From Shinella fusca (lineage in GTDB: Bacteria > Pseudomonadota > Alphaproteobacteria > Rhizobiales > Rhizobiaceae), in NCBI RefSeq assembly GCF_014203155.1, contig NZ_JACHIK010000004.1:124001-188000 (forward strand): DNA of 64,000 nt, in the 5' to 3' direction. The first letter of the stretch is position 1; each line of letters starts with the position of its first letter. The translations under genes were made by a program, and so were the position numbers. The notes under the pieces were generated by a model that was not told the origin of the DNA, did not search any database, and saw nothing but the letters and a program-made list of their open reading frames with translations. Shown here in pieces: positions 15,914 to 24,235 of this stretch.

Positions 15914-16921
15914 TCATCCCACGACGGTCGCGAGCACGCCGACGCAGTCGCCAGGCTTGACGAGGCCCGGGAAATGGCGGGCGGTGAGGATGCCGTCCAT
16001 CCGCGCCTTCACCTCCAGCGGCTCGGCGCCGGTGCGCCCGGCGGGATAGATGCGGGCGAGGACGTCGCCGGTCCCGACCTTTTCTCCCAGATCGAACAGC
16101 GGTTCGAGAAGCCCGCCGTCCTCGGCAAAGGAGAAGCAGTTGCCGTCCGGCATGTCGAGCCAGGTGGTCGCGGCCGCCTCGACCGCGCCCTTGAGGATAC
16201 CCGCCGCCTTCAACACGTTCGCAACGCCCCGCTTGGCGATGCCGGCGCTTTTGGCCGTCGCCGTGCCGCCGCCGCCGAGCTCTGTCGTGATAAAGACCTT
16301 GCCCATCTCCTCGGCCGCCGTGTCGTACATGCCGACCGCATCGATCTCCAGCATCTTCATCGACCAGGGCGCGCCGAAGGCGGAAACGAGGTCGAAGGCT
16401 TTGGCCTCCTGCGCCTTGTCGGGCAGGATATGCGCGGCGCAGAACGGCAGGAAATCCAGCGTCCTGCCGCCCGAATGAAAGTCGAGCACGATGTCGGCGA
16501 GCGGCAGCAGTTCGCGCTGGAAATAGTCGGCAATCTTCTGCGTCACCGTGCCGTCCGGCGCGCCGGGGAAGCTGCGGTTCATGTTGCCCTTGTCGATGGA
16601 CGAGGTGCGCGTGCCGGCAAGGAAGGCCGGATAGTTCATCGCCGGGACGATGATGACGCGGCCGGTCACGTCCTCGGCCTTCAGCGTGCGCGCAAGGTCG
16701 AAGAGCGCGATCGGCCCTTCGTATTCGTCGCCGTGGTTACCGCCGGTCAGCAGCGCCGTCGGCCCCTCGCCGTTCTTCACGACCGTGAGCGGGATCATCA
16801 CCGAGCCCCAGGCGGAATCGTCCCGGCTGTAGGGCAGGCGCAGGAAGCCGTGCTGCACCCCCTCGGCCGAAAAATCGACCGTGGGGCTGATCGGCGAGGG
16901 ACGCAGGGGACGATCCAGCAT
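15914..16921 (-). CDS. eutE: N-acetyl-L-2,4-diaminobutyrate deacetylase
   Basis: 335 residues, synonym doeB. Succinylglutamate desuccinylase/aspartoacylase zinc hydrolase: the metal motif is NHGDEYEG (His63, Glu66) with His149 in DFHSGG as third ligand. The C-terminal barrel-like domain (GEKVGTGDVLARIYP, GILTARHFPGLVKPGD) is shared with DoeB proteins. It removes acetate from N-alpha-acetyl-2,4-diaminobutyrate, the product of ectoine ring opening, giving 2,4-diaminobutyrate for the transaminase DoeD. Last gene of the ehuABCD-eutABCDE operon; its start lies 3 nt after the eutD stop. Assignment rests on both sequence and an S. meliloti-identical gene order. Confidence 0.93.
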   Translation of the reverse strand: MLDRPLRPSPISPTVDFSAEGVQHGFLRLPYSRDDSAWGSVMIPLTVVKNGEGPTALLTGGNHGDEYEGPIALFDLARTLKAEDVTGRVIIVPAMNYPAFLAGTRTSSIDKGNMNRSFPGAPDGTVTQKIADYFQRELLPLADIVLDFHSGGRTLDFLPFCAAHILPDKAQEAKAFDLVSAFGAPWSMKMLEIDAVGMYDTAAEEMGKVFITTELGGGGTATAKSAGIAKRGVANVLKAAGILKGAVEAAATTWLDMPDGNCFSFAEDGGLLEPLFDLGEKVGTGDVLARIYPAGRTGAEPLEVKARMDGILTARHFPGLVKPGDCVGVLATVVG

Positions 16922-16924
16922 GGC

Positions 16925-18106
16925 TCAGTCCTTCACCAGCAGCTTGCGCGGCACGTCGGCAAGGCATTCGACGCCGGTTTCGGTGATGAGGATGCTTTCC
17001 GTCGTCTCGAAGCCCATGTCCTCGAGCCAGAGGCCCGTCATGAAGTGGAAGGTCATGCCGGGCTTCAGCTCGGTCTTGTCGCCGGGGCGCAGGCTCATGG
17101 TGCGCTCGCCCCAGTCCGGCGGATAGGAAAGACCGATCGGATAGCCCGTGCGGTTGTCCTTGACGATGCCGTATTTCTTGAGGACGGCGAAGAAGGCGTT
17201 GGCGATGTCCTCGCAGGTATTGCCGGGCTTTGCCACTGCAAGGCCCGCCTCCATGCCTTCCAGCGTCGCCTTTTCCGCATCGAGGAAGGCCTGCGTCGGC
17301 TTGCCGAGGAAGACGGTGCGCGAGAGCGGCAGGTGGTAACGGTTATAGCAGCCCGCGATCTCGAAGAAGGTCCCCTCGCCCGACTTCATCGGCCGGTCGT
17401 CCCAGGTGAGGTGCGGCGCGGAGGCCTCGACGCCCGAGGGCAGCAGCGGCACGATGGCGGGGTAATCGCCGCCGATGCCGTCCGTGCCGCGGATGCCGGC
17501 ATCGTAGATCTCGGCGACGAGGTCGCATTTGCGCATGCCGACCTCGATCCTGTCGAAGATGCGCTGGTGCATCTTCTCGACGATGCGCGCGGCGTTGCGC
17601 ATATATTTGATTTCCGTCTCGCTTTTCACTGCCCGCTGCCAGTTGACGAGCGCGGTGGCATCGACGAAGCGGGCGTTCGGCAGGTGCTTTTGCAGCGAGG
17701 CGAAGGCGGCGGCGGAGAACCAGTAATTGTCCATCTCGACGCCGATCACCAGCTTGTCGAGGCCGCGCTCGGCGAGCTTGGCGGACAGATAGTCCATCGG
17801 GTGGCGCTCGGTGGACTGCACGTAATTGTCCGGATAGCCGATGATATTCTCGTGGCTGAGATAGGCCGTGAACTTCGCGCCGTTGGCATCCTGCCCGCGG
17901 CCGTACCAGATCGGCTCGCCCGTCGGCGGTACGACGACGCACTGGTGCACATAGAAGGACCAGCCGTCATAGCCCGTCAGCCAGTTCATGTTCGACGGGT
18001 CGCTGGCGATCAGCACGTCGATGCCCTTGGCCTCCATGGCTTTCCGCGTCTTTTCAAGGCGCGCGTCGTACTCCGCTCTGGAGAACTTCAGGTTCGCTTG
18101 TTTCAT
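16925..18106 (-). CDS. eutD: Ectoine hydrolase
   Basis: 393 residues, synonym doeA. Creatinase N-terminal domain (about 15-160) plus pita-bread M24-like catalytic domain (about 170-390), with SNMNWLTGYDGWSFYVHQCV, MDNYWFSAAAFASL, HLPLSRTVFLG and FHFMTGLWLEDMGFETTESI as in DoeA/EutD proteins. It hydrolyses the ectoine pyrimidine ring to N-acetyl-2,4-diaminobutyrate. In the studied Halomonas and Ruegeria systems, minor intermediates made at this step (alpha-ADABA, DABA) act as inducers of EnuR. It lies 10 nt after eutC and 3 nt before eutE. No anomaly was seen. Confidence 0.94.
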   Translation of the reverse strand: MKQANLKFSRAEYDARLEKTRKAMEAKGIDVLIASDPSNMNWLTGYDGWSFYVHQCVVVPPTGEPIWYGRGQDANGAKFTAYLSHENIIGYPDNYVQSTERHPMDYLSAKLAERGLDKLVIGVEMDNYWFSAAAFASLQKHLPNARFVDATALVNWQRAVKSETEIKYMRNAARIVEKMHQRIFDRIEVGMRKCDLVAEIYDAGIRGTDGIGGDYPAIVPLLPSGVEASAPHLTWDDRPMKSGEGTFFEIAGCYNRYHLPLSRTVFLGKPTQAFLDAEKATLEGMEAGLAVAKPGNTCEDIANAFFAVLKKYGIVKDNRTGYPIGLSYPPDWGERTMSLRPGDKTELKPGMTFHFMTGLWLEDMGFETTESILITETGVECLADVPRKLLVKD

Positions 18107-18116
18107 GGCTGTTTCC

Positions 18117-19109
18117 TCAGCTTTCGAATGTCGTTCCGGCCTGCGCCGCCGCCGCGCGGGCGGCCGCGAGCGTGGCGATGGCCGTGTCCTGGATGCCCGT
18201 GCCGGTCAGGTCCGCCACGGTGATCTCGTCGGGGCCGCTGCGGCCCGCCTTGCGCCCGGCGACGATCTCGCCGAGCTCGGCGAAGACCGCGCCCTCGGTC
18301 ACCAGGCCGGCTTCGATGGCATGGTGGAGTTCGCCGAGCCGGCGCGTCTGCTTCAAACTGTCGGCGACATAGAGGCCGGCGCCCGTGATGACCGCGGGCT
18401 CGATCTCGTTCTTATGCTCGGCATCCGAGCCCATGGCCGTGACGTGCTGGCCGGGCTGGAGCCATTCGGCCCGGAGCACCGGCGTCTCGGAGGGCGTGGT
18501 GGTGACGACGACGTCGGCCCCGTCGACCGCCGCCCAGCCGTCCGCCTCGGCGCGGACGGGAAAGCCGAGCTTCACCGTCAATTCCGCCGCCGTCGCCTCG
18601 GCCTTCACGACGTCGCGCGCCCAGATGCGCGCCTCGCGGATCGGCCGGACGAGGCTGAGCGCTTCAAGCTGCAATTTCGCCTGCATGCCTGCGCCGAAGA
18701 TGGCCGCGACCGAGGCATCCGGCCGGGACAGATGCCGCGCCGCCACCGCGCCGGCGGCCGCCGTGCGCACGTCGGTGAGATAGCCGTTGTCGAGCAGCAC
18801 GGCCTGAACGAGGCCGGTCTTCGTCGAGAACAGCACCATCAGGCCGTTGGTGCTCGGCAGGCCGAGCTTCGGATTGTCGAAGAAGCCGGGGCTGATCTTG
18901 ATGGCGAAGCCGTCGAGGCCCGGCACATAGGCCGTCTTGACGTCCACCTCGCCGCGATGCTCGGGAATGTCGAGCCGGAGGATCGGCGGCATGGCGACGG
19001 CCTTCGTGGCGAGCGCATGGAAGGCCTCCTCCACGCAGGCGATGGCTTCGAGGTCGAGCGGCACGATGCGCCGGAGGTCCGTTTCGGTGAGGATCTTCAT
19101 CTTCGTCAT
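18117..19109 (-). CDS. eutC: Ectoine utilisation protein EutC (ornithine cyclodeaminase-like)
   Basis: 330 residues of the ornithine cyclodeaminase/mu-crystallin family. The N-terminal dimer domain has ILRLDIPEHRGEVDVKTAYV and KISPGFFDNPKLGLPS; the NAD(P)-binding domain has AIFGAGMQAKLQLEAL (about 135-150) and DVVVTTTPSETPVLRAEWL. In hydroxyectoine users EutA, EutB and EutC are thought to convert 5-hydroxyectoine to ectoine. The start overlaps the eutB stop by 4 nt (ATGA), indicating translational coupling. Gene order eutB-eutC-eutD supports the specific name over a generic cyclodeaminase. Confidence 0.92.
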   Translation of the reverse strand: MTKMKILTETDLRRIVPLDLEAIACVEEAFHALATKAVAMPPILRLDIPEHRGEVDVKTAYVPGLDGFAIKISPGFFDNPKLGLPSTNGLMVLFSTKTGLVQAVLLDNGYLTDVRTAAAGAVAARHLSRPDASVAAIFGAGMQAKLQLEALSLVRPIREARIWARDVVKAEATAAELTVKLGFPVRAEADGWAAVDGADVVVTTTPSETPVLRAEWLQPGQHVTAMGSDAEHKNEIEPAVITGAGLYVADSLKQTRRLGELHHAIEAGLVTEGAVFAELGEIVAGRKAGRSGPDEITVADLTGTGIQDTAIATLAAARAAAAQAGTTFES

Positions 19110-20089
19110 GCCGCATCCCCGCCGTTGGCGACCCGAAGGTGCTGGCCCATGTCCACGTTACGGCCGGAAAGGATGACGGCGACCGGCCCGTCCAGCCGGC
19201 CGAGCCGGCCCGAAAGCAGCGCCGCGATGCCGACCGCCCCCGCGCCTTCGACCACCTCGCGCTCCTCGCGATAGGCATGGCGCATGCCGGCGGCGATCTC
19301 GGCTTCGGAAAGCAGGATCACGTCGTCGAGCAGCGCACGGCACATCTGGAAGGTCACCTCATTGGCAAGGCCGATGCCGCCGCCGAGCGAATCGGCAAGG
19401 CTTTCAACCTCCTCGACCTCGACCGGATGACCGGCATCAAGGCTCGCCTTCATTGCCGCCCCGCGCTCCATGGTGAGGCCGATCACGCGCGTCCTCGGCG
19501 AACGCCCCTTGACGGCCGCGGCGACGCCCGCCGCGAGCCCCCCGCCGGAGAGCGGCACGAGCACGGTCGCCACGTCCGGCATGGCCGCGACGATCTCCAG
19601 CCCGAGCGTGCCCTGCCCCGCGACGACGGCGGGGTGATCGAAGGGCGGCACCATGACGAGGCCGTCTTCCGCGACCAGCCGGTCCACCTCGACCTGCGCC
19701 TCGTCCTGCGACTTTCCGATGATGCGGACATTCGCGCCGAGCCGGCGGATTTCCGACACCTTGTTCTCCGGCACGAGCCGCGACATGCAGATCGTCGCGA
19801 TCGCCCCTTCCGCCTTGGCGGCATGGGCGAGCGCGCGGCCATGATTGCCCGTCGAGGCCGCGACGACGCCGCGTGCCCGCGCCTCCGGCGAGAGCGAAAG
19901 CACCGCATTCGTCGCGCCGCGCAGCTTGAAGCTGCCCGTCGTCTGGTGATGCTCCAGCTTGAGGCCGACCGGTACGCCGCAGCGCTCGGTGAGCGCGGCG
20001 GACAGCACGAAAGGCGTTTCGAGGACGCGGCCTTTTATACGGCGCGCCGCCTGTTCGATCTCCGCCAGCGTCACGGGAAGGTTCGCCAT
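19106..20089 (-). CDS. eutB: Hydroxyectoine utilisation dehydratase EutB
   Basis: 327 residues, fold type II PLP enzyme of the threonine/serine dehydratase family. The PLP lysine is Lys55 in TTGSFKLRGATNAV, the phosphate loop is LSGGGLAAGVAAAVKG, and the C-terminal GAGAVGIAAL segment is intact. It has no C-terminal ACT domain, unlike biosynthetic IlvA. In ectoine clusters EutB is proposed to act on 5-hydroxyectoine together with EutA and EutC. It lies 3 nt after eutA and overlaps eutC by 4 nt. The presence of the whole eutABC set predicts that this strain uses 5-hydroxyectoine as well as ectoine. Confidence 0.92.
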   Translation of the reverse strand: MANLPVTLAEIEQAARRIKGRVLETPFVLSAALTERCGVPVGLKLEHHQTTGSFKLRGATNAVLSLSPEARARGVVAASTGNHGRALAHAAKAEGAIATICMSRLVPENKVSEIRRLGANVRIIGKSQDEAQVEVDRLVAEDGLVMVPPFDHPAVVAGQGTLGLEIVAAMPDVATVLVPLSGGGLAAGVAAAVKGRSPRTRVIGLTMERGAAMKASLDAGHPVEVEEVESLADSLGGGIGLANEVTFQMCRALLDDVILLSEAEIAAGMRHAYREEREVVEGAGAVGIAALLSGRLGRLDGPVAVILSGRNVDMGQHLRVANGGDAA

Positions 20090-20092
20090 GGC

Positions 20093-20860
20093 TTACATAC
20101 CCGGATAGGCGAGCGTCATCAGCCGCCCGCGCTCCGGCCGCGGCGTGTCGTCGCCGCAAAGGCGCAGGCACGCCCAGGCGGTGGCGAGGTTGCTGGTGAC
20201 GACCGGCTTGCCGATGGCCGCCTCGATCCGCGCCGCGACGCCCGCCGCCCGCACCGCGGTGCAGGAGATGAAGAGCGCATCGCTGTCGGGCGTCGTCGCC
20301 TCCTTCGCGAAGGCGACGATCTCGTCCGGCGAGATGCGCGCCATTTCACGGTCGTCGGTGAGGCCGAGGCAGGTGAAGCGGGCGATGTCGAAGCCGAGCC
20401 CCTCGAAATAGTCGGCCATCGACCGGCTGGTTGCCAGCGTATAGGGCGTGAGGACGGAGATGCGCTCCGCGCCGAAGGCCCTGAGGCCGGACACGGCGGC
20501 GGCGGTCGGCGTAACGACGGCCGCCGTGGGCTTTGCGGCCTTCACCGCCGTCTCGATCTCCGCATCCCCGATGACCACCGAGGCGGAGGTGCAGGAATAC
20601 ATCACCACGTCGAGCGGCTCGTCCGGCAGGATGAGCGCGGCGCCCGCCGTCAGCGAGGGCTGCATGGCGCGCAGGTTCTCCGGCGTCACCGGATTGGCGT
20701 AGGGGATGCGCGTCGCATAGACGCCGATCCGCTCGCCCGCCACCATGCGCTGGAAATCCACTTCGCTCGTGTGGTCGGTCGCAAGGATGATGAGGCCGAC
20801 GCGCTTTTCGAGCGGGCGGTCGTCGAGCTTCGGCGCGCGGGAGGCCAGTGTCAGGTCCAT
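20093..20860 (-). CDS. eutA: Ectoine utilisation protein EutA (Asp/Glu racemase-like)
   Basis: 255 residues of the aspartate/glutamate racemase and arylmalonate decarboxylase superfamily. Two symmetry-related cysteines expected for this fold are present: Cys90 in VMYSCTSASVVIG and Cys200 in LFISCTAVRAAG. TPYTLATSRSMADYFEG is typical of EutA/maleate isomerase-like members. It is thought to isomerise a hydroxyectoine-derived substrate ahead of EutB and EutC. Its ATG shares one base with the ehuD stop (TGATG), so translation is coupled to the permease gene. An internal start was preferred over the longer antisense-like frame because it fits the family's N-terminus. Confidence 0.9.
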   Translation of the reverse strand: MDLTLASRAPKLDDRPLEKRVGLIILATDHTSEVDFQRMVAGERIGVYATRIPYANPVTPENLRAMQPSLTAGAALILPDEPLDVVMYSCTSASVVIGDAEIETAVKAAKPTAAVVTPTAAAVSGLRAFGAERISVLTPYTLATSRSMADYFEGLGFDIARFTCLGLTDDREMARISPDEIVAFAKEATTPDSDALFISCTAVRAAGVAARIEAAIGKPVVTSNLATAWACLRLCGDDTPRPERGRLMTLAYPGM

Positions 20861-21522
20861 CAGCGTTCCTCCAGGCGGGAATAGCGTTCTTCCAGCCAGC
20901 GCAGGAAAACGACGGAGATGAGGCTCATGATGAGGAAGAACACACCCACCAGCGTCATCGGCTCGATATAGCGATAGCTGCTGTTGGCGACGCTCTTCGC
21001 CTGGTTCATCAGCTCCAGCACTGTGATGGCCGAAAGCAGCGGCGTTTCCTTGAACATGGCGATGAGATAGTTGGCGAGCGCCGGGATCATCGGCGGGATC
21101 GCCTGCGGCAGGATGACGTGGATCCAGGTCTGCCGGCCGGTGAGGTTCGTTGCCTTGGCCGCCTCCCACTGGCCGCGCGGTACGTTCTCGATGCCGGCGC
21201 GATAGACCTCCGCCGCATAGGTGCCGTAGTGAAGGCCGAGGCCGATGACCCCGGCCGTCAGCGCCGGCAGGCGGATGCCGATATCCGGCAGCACGTAGAA
21301 GATGAAGTAGAGTTGCACGAGCAGCGGCGTGCCGCGGATGAACTCGACGATGAAGCTCGTCGCCCTCGCGACCGGCTTGGGCGCCGTCATGCGCAGGATG
21401 GCGAAGACAAGGCCGATGACGGCGGCGACGACCGATCCGAGCGCGGTGGCGAGGATGGTGATCTTCAGGCCCTCGAGGAGGGTCGGCATGATCTGCCAGA
21501 CGAAATTCCAGTCCCATTCCAT
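20860..21522 (-). CDS. ehuD: Ectoine/hydroxyectoine ABC importer, permease EhuD
   Basis: 220 residues from the ATG opening MEWDWNFVWQIMPTLLEGLK, with AGGA 8 nt upstream. Polar-amino-acid-type (HisM/GlnP) permease with about five helices, the FIRGTPLLVQLYFIFYVLP motif, and a coupling loop of the EAAKATNLTGRQTWIHVILP type. It pairs with EhuC to form the inner-membrane channel driven by EhuA. Only 2 nt separate it from the ehuC stop and it shares a base with the eutA start. The order ehuA-B-C-D-eutA matches S. meliloti. Confidence 0.93.
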   Translation of the reverse strand: MEWDWNFVWQIMPTLLEGLKITILATALGSVVAAVIGLVFAILRMTAPKPVARATSFIVEFIRGTPLLVQLYFIFYVLPDIGIRLPALTAGVIGLGLHYGTYAAEVYRAGIENVPRGQWEAAKATNLTGRQTWIHVILPQAIPPMIPALANYLIAMFKETPLLSAITVLELMNQAKSVANSSYRYIEPMTLVGVFFLIMSLISVVFLRWLEERYSRLEER

Positions 21523-21524
21523 CG

Positions 21525-22184
21525 TCAGGTCCTCACGCCGTCGAGCCCGCGGGTCATGCGCCGCTCCAGCCAGCGCATGGCGTAGGAGATGGCGAGCGCC
21601 ATCAGGAAGTAGAGAACGAGGATCGTCGCGAAGGGGATCAGCGTGCTGCCGGTCTGCGCGCGCACCACCTGGGCCTGGAAGGTCATGTCGGTGAGCGAGA
21701 TCAGCGAGACGACGGCCGTGCCCTTCAAAAGCTCGATCGCATTGTTGCAGAAGGTCGGCAGCATGAGGGGAAGCGCCTGCGGCAGGATGACGTAGCGCAT
21801 CGCCTGTCCGCGCGTCAGGTTGAGCGCGATGCAGGCCTCGCGCTGCTCGCGGCCGATGGCCTTCACCGCGCCGCGCACCACCTCGGCCCCATAGGCCCCG
21901 ACATTGAGGCCCAGTGCCAGAACGCCCGCCTGCAGCGGCGAGAGCGTGACCCCGGCAAAGGGCAGCACGAAATAGACCCAGAAGAGCTGCACGAAGATCG
22001 AGGTGCCGCGGAAGAACTCGATATAGGTGGTGGCAAGCGCCCTCACCGCCATGAAGCGGCTGACCCGCCCGAGCCCGGCGAGGAACGCCATGACGACGGC
22101 GAGCGCCGAACCCATGACGGTCAGCTCCACCGTCACCAGCGCGCCTTGCAGGATCAGACCTATGTAGCCGGACCAGTCGGTCAT
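21525..22184 (-). CDS. ehuC: Ectoine/hydroxyectoine ABC importer, permease EhuC
   Basis: 219 residues. Polar-amino-acid ABC permease with five or so helices, the EFFRGTSIFVQLFWVYFVLP motif, and the coupling loop EACIALNLTRGQAMRYVILP. It heterodimerises with EhuD in the family. A GGGT sequence is the only RBS-like element upstream, weaker than for its neighbours. It is separated from ehuB by 225 nt that carry a long palindromic repeat, the only large gap inside this operon, which may set a lower or uncoupled expression of the permeases relative to the binding protein. Confidence 0.92.
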   Translation of the reverse strand: MTDWSGYIGLILQGALVTVELTVMGSALAVVMAFLAGLGRVSRFMAVRALATTYIEFFRGTSIFVQLFWVYFVLPFAGVTLSPLQAGVLALGLNVGAYGAEVVRGAVKAIGREQREACIALNLTRGQAMRYVILPQALPLMLPTFCNNAIELLKGTAVVSLISLTDMTFQAQVVRAQTGSTLIPFATILVLYFLMALAISYAMRWLERRMTRGLDGVRT

Positions 22185-22221
22185 GACGTACCCAATCCGG
22201 TAGATGCGGCGATCTGCGGTA

Positions 22222-22378
22222 CACCCCCCTCTGCCCTGCCGGGCATCTCCCCCTCAGGGGGGGAGATCAGCAAGAAGCATGAGCCTCGCTCCCGTCGCAC
22301 CAGCGGAGATGGGCGAAGCGCTGCTCCATCCAATCTCCCCCCTTGAGGGGGAGATGCCCGGCAGGGCAGAGGGGGGTG
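22222..22378. repeat. Large inverted repeat (rhizobial intergenic palindrome) inside the ehu operon
   Basis: Two 46-nt arms (22222-22267 and 22333-22378) are reverse complements with one mismatch, separated by 65 nt. Each arm contains CCCCCCTCTGCCCTGCCGGG and a C-tract/G-tract self-complementary end. It resembles the abundant intergenic palindromic elements of Rhizobiales genomes. In the ehu mRNA it would form a very long hairpin between ehuB and ehuC, able to protect the upstream mRNA from 3' decay. Confidence 0.85.
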
Positions 22379-22409
22379 CCTTAGCGTCATATGCGAGTGT
22401 CCAGGTTAC

Positions 22410-23261
22410 CTATTTCGCCGCGCAGAGCTTCTCGCGCGTCGTCGACATCGCGGCCTTGGCGGAGAAGCCGTAGGGCTCGATGATCTTGGCGAACTCGCCG
22501 CTTTCCTTCAGCTTGGCGAGCTCCACGTCGAAGGCGTCGCGCAGCGCCTCGTCGCCCTTCTTGAAGGCCGCGCCGTCGCAATAGACCGGCGCACCCTCGA
22601 CCGGGGCCACGACCTCGATGCCCGGATCGTTCGCCTTGGAGACGAGGTCGTTGATGGAGAGGACCGGCAGCGAATAGACATCGATGCGGCCGTCCTGCAG
22701 CATCTTCAGGCCGCTCTGGCCGTCCGGCACGACGATGACGCGGTCGCGCGGAACGCCCGCCTCGAGCGCCAGCTTCTCTTCCGTGCCGCCGCCGGGCGCG
22801 CCGATCTTGGCATCCGGATTGTCGGCGATGTCCTTGTAGCTCTTGAGGCCGAGCGGATTGCCCTTCTTCAGCGCGAAGGCTTCGGCATCGCACAGGATCG
22901 GCTCGGAATAGGCGACGGCCGCGCAGCGCTCCGGCTTCATGAAGAGGCCGGCGGTGATGACGTCGTGGCGGCCGGCCTGAAGGCCCGGGATCATCGCGCC
23001 GTATTCCGAGATCGAGGCGACGATGTCGGCGACGCCGAGCCGCTTGAAGACCTCGCGCGCCACGTCGGGCGCCGCGCCCGAGACCTTGCCGTCGGCGGCG
23101 ACGGCGGTGAACGGCGGCTCGTTGGCGATGGCGACGCGGGCAAAGCCCTGCGCCTTCAGCTCCTCCAGCTTGCTGTCGTCGGCAGCGGCCGGCATGACCG
23201 AAACGCTTGCCGCCAGCGCGGCGACACCGGCGGCCATGGTCAAAAACTTCCTGATCGTCAT
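22410..23261 (-). CDS. ehuB: Ectoine/hydroxyectoine-binding protein EhuB
   Basis: 283 residues with a signal peptide (about 1-27, MPAAADD cleavage region). SBP family 3: RVAIANEPPFTAVAADGKVS, GAAPDVAREVFKRLGVADIV, QAGRHDVITAGLFMKPERC and a FALKKGNPLGLKSYKD hinge segment. This pattern matches EhuB, which binds ectoine and 5-hydroxyectoine through an aromatic pocket; candidate aromatics include Phe and Tyr in the PPFTAV and VAYSEP segments. AGAGGAG lies upstream of the ATG. It is abundant and periplasmic in S. meliloti. It lies between ehuA (66 nt) and ehuC. Confidence 0.92.
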   Translation of the reverse strand: MTIRKFLTMAAGVAALAASVSVMPAAADDSKLEELKAQGFARVAIANEPPFTAVAADGKVSGAAPDVAREVFKRLGVADIVASISEYGAMIPGLQAGRHDVITAGLFMKPERCAAVAYSEPILCDAEAFALKKGNPLGLKSYKDIADNPDAKIGAPGGGTEEKLALEAGVPRDRVIVVPDGQSGLKMLQDGRIDVYSLPVLSINDLVSKANDPGIEVVAPVEGAPVYCDGAAFKKGDEALRDAFDVELAKLKESGEFAKIIEPYGFSAKAAMSTTREKLCAAK

Positions 23262-23327
23262 GGTTGCGAACTCCTCTGGCTGTCCTTGGTTGTTGCTTGG
23301 GGCCTTGTTTCCGGCGACGGATGTCGC

Positions 23328-24113
23328 TCAGACGCGGTGCCCTGCCGCGATGATCTTGCGCAGGAAGGCCTGCGTGCGTTCCTGCCTGGGATTGCGGAAA
23401 ATCTCGTCCGGCTTGCCCTCCTCGACGATCTTGCCGCGGTCGAAGAAGAGGATCCGGTCGGCGAAGTCGTGGGCAAAACCCATCTCGTGGGTGACGAGCA
23501 GCATGGTCATGTCGGTCTCGGCGGCAAGCTTGCGCATGACGTTCAGCACCTCCTCGACCAGTTCCGGGTCGAGCGCCGAGGTGACCTCGTCGAAGAGCAT
23601 GATCTTCGGCGAGAGCGCGAGGGCACGGGCGATGGCGACGCGCTGCTTCTGTCCGCCGGACAGCTGGGCCGGCATGCTCTTCGCCTTGTCGGCAAGGCCC
23701 ACCATGTCGAGAAGCTCCATCGCCCGCTTCTCCGCCGCCGCCCGCGCCACGCCCTTCGTCAGCATCGGCGCGAGCGTCACGTTGTCGAGCACGCATTTGT
23801 GCGGGAAGAGGTTGAAGTGCTGGAAGACCATGCCGATCTTCTCGCGCATCCGGTGCAGGTGCCGGTCGTCGGCGGCCACGAGGCTGCCGTTCTTCGGCAT
23901 ATGGTAGAGCTGGTCGCCGTCGACCTCGATATGGCCGTCGCTGATCGTCTCCAGCGTCATGAGGATGCGCAGGATCGTCGTCTTGCCGGAGCCGGACGGG
24001 CCGATGAGGGCGAGCTTCTCGCCGGGCAGCACCTCCATCGACAGACCGTCGAGCACGGTCAGCGGACCGTAGCGCTTCACGATGTTGTCGATGCGGATGA
24101 TGGGTGCGGCCAT
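23328..24113 (-). CDS. ehuA: Ectoine/hydroxyectoine ABC importer, ATPase EhuA
   Basis: 261 residues from the second ATG (MAAPIIRID), which has GGGAG 9 nt upstream; a start 8 codons earlier is possible. Walker A GPSGSGKTT, Q-loop FQHFNLFPHKCVLDNV, signature LSGGQKQRVAIARAL, Walker B IMLFDEVTSALD and VTHEMGFAHDFADRI place it in the polar-amino-acid (HisP/GlnQ) ATPase group. An insertion of about ten residues before the Q-loop (SLVAADDRHLHRMREKI) is typical of EhuA. First gene of the leftward ehu-eut operon, 122 nt downstream of enuR. Confidence 0.93.
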   Translation of the reverse strand: MAAPIIRIDNIVKRYGPLTVLDGLSMEVLPGEKLALIGPSGSGKTTILRILMTLETISDGHIEVDGDQLYHMPKNGSLVAADDRHLHRMREKIGMVFQHFNLFPHKCVLDNVTLAPMLTKGVARAAAEKRAMELLDMVGLADKAKSMPAQLSGGQKQRVAIARALALSPKIMLFDEVTSALDPELVEEVLNVMRKLAAETDMTMLLVTHEMGFAHDFADRILFFDRGKIVEEGKPDEIFRNPRQERTQAFLRKIIAAGHRV

Positions 24114-24178
24114 GCATGTCTCTCCCTGCTGAGACAAGTGATGGCCTAACGATGCGCGGCGATCAAAATCATGTCAAT

Positions 24179-24211
24179 CCGAATAATAATATCATGACAA
24201 TTATTCTTCGG
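24179..24211. promoter_or_regulatory. Imperfect 33-bp palindrome upstream of ehuA, candidate EnuR operator
   Basis: CCGAA-T-AATAAT, then a 9-nt AT-rich centre, then ATTATT-C-TTCGG: eleven of the twelve outer positions pair. It is the most AT-rich stretch of the enuR-ehuA gap. A TTGACA box on the minus strand (24170-24175 region) follows it in the direction of ehuA. The position matches where MocR-type EnuR represses ectoine genes in other bacteria; the binding itself is inferred. Confidence 0.5.
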
Positions 24212-24235
24212 ACGCTCATTTGATGGGCAATTCCG

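Noticed and set aside
22222-22378. CRISPR array or IS-end interpretation of the repeat
   Set aside because: Only two arms in inverted orientation, no spacer periodicity, no transposase and no target-site duplication visible.
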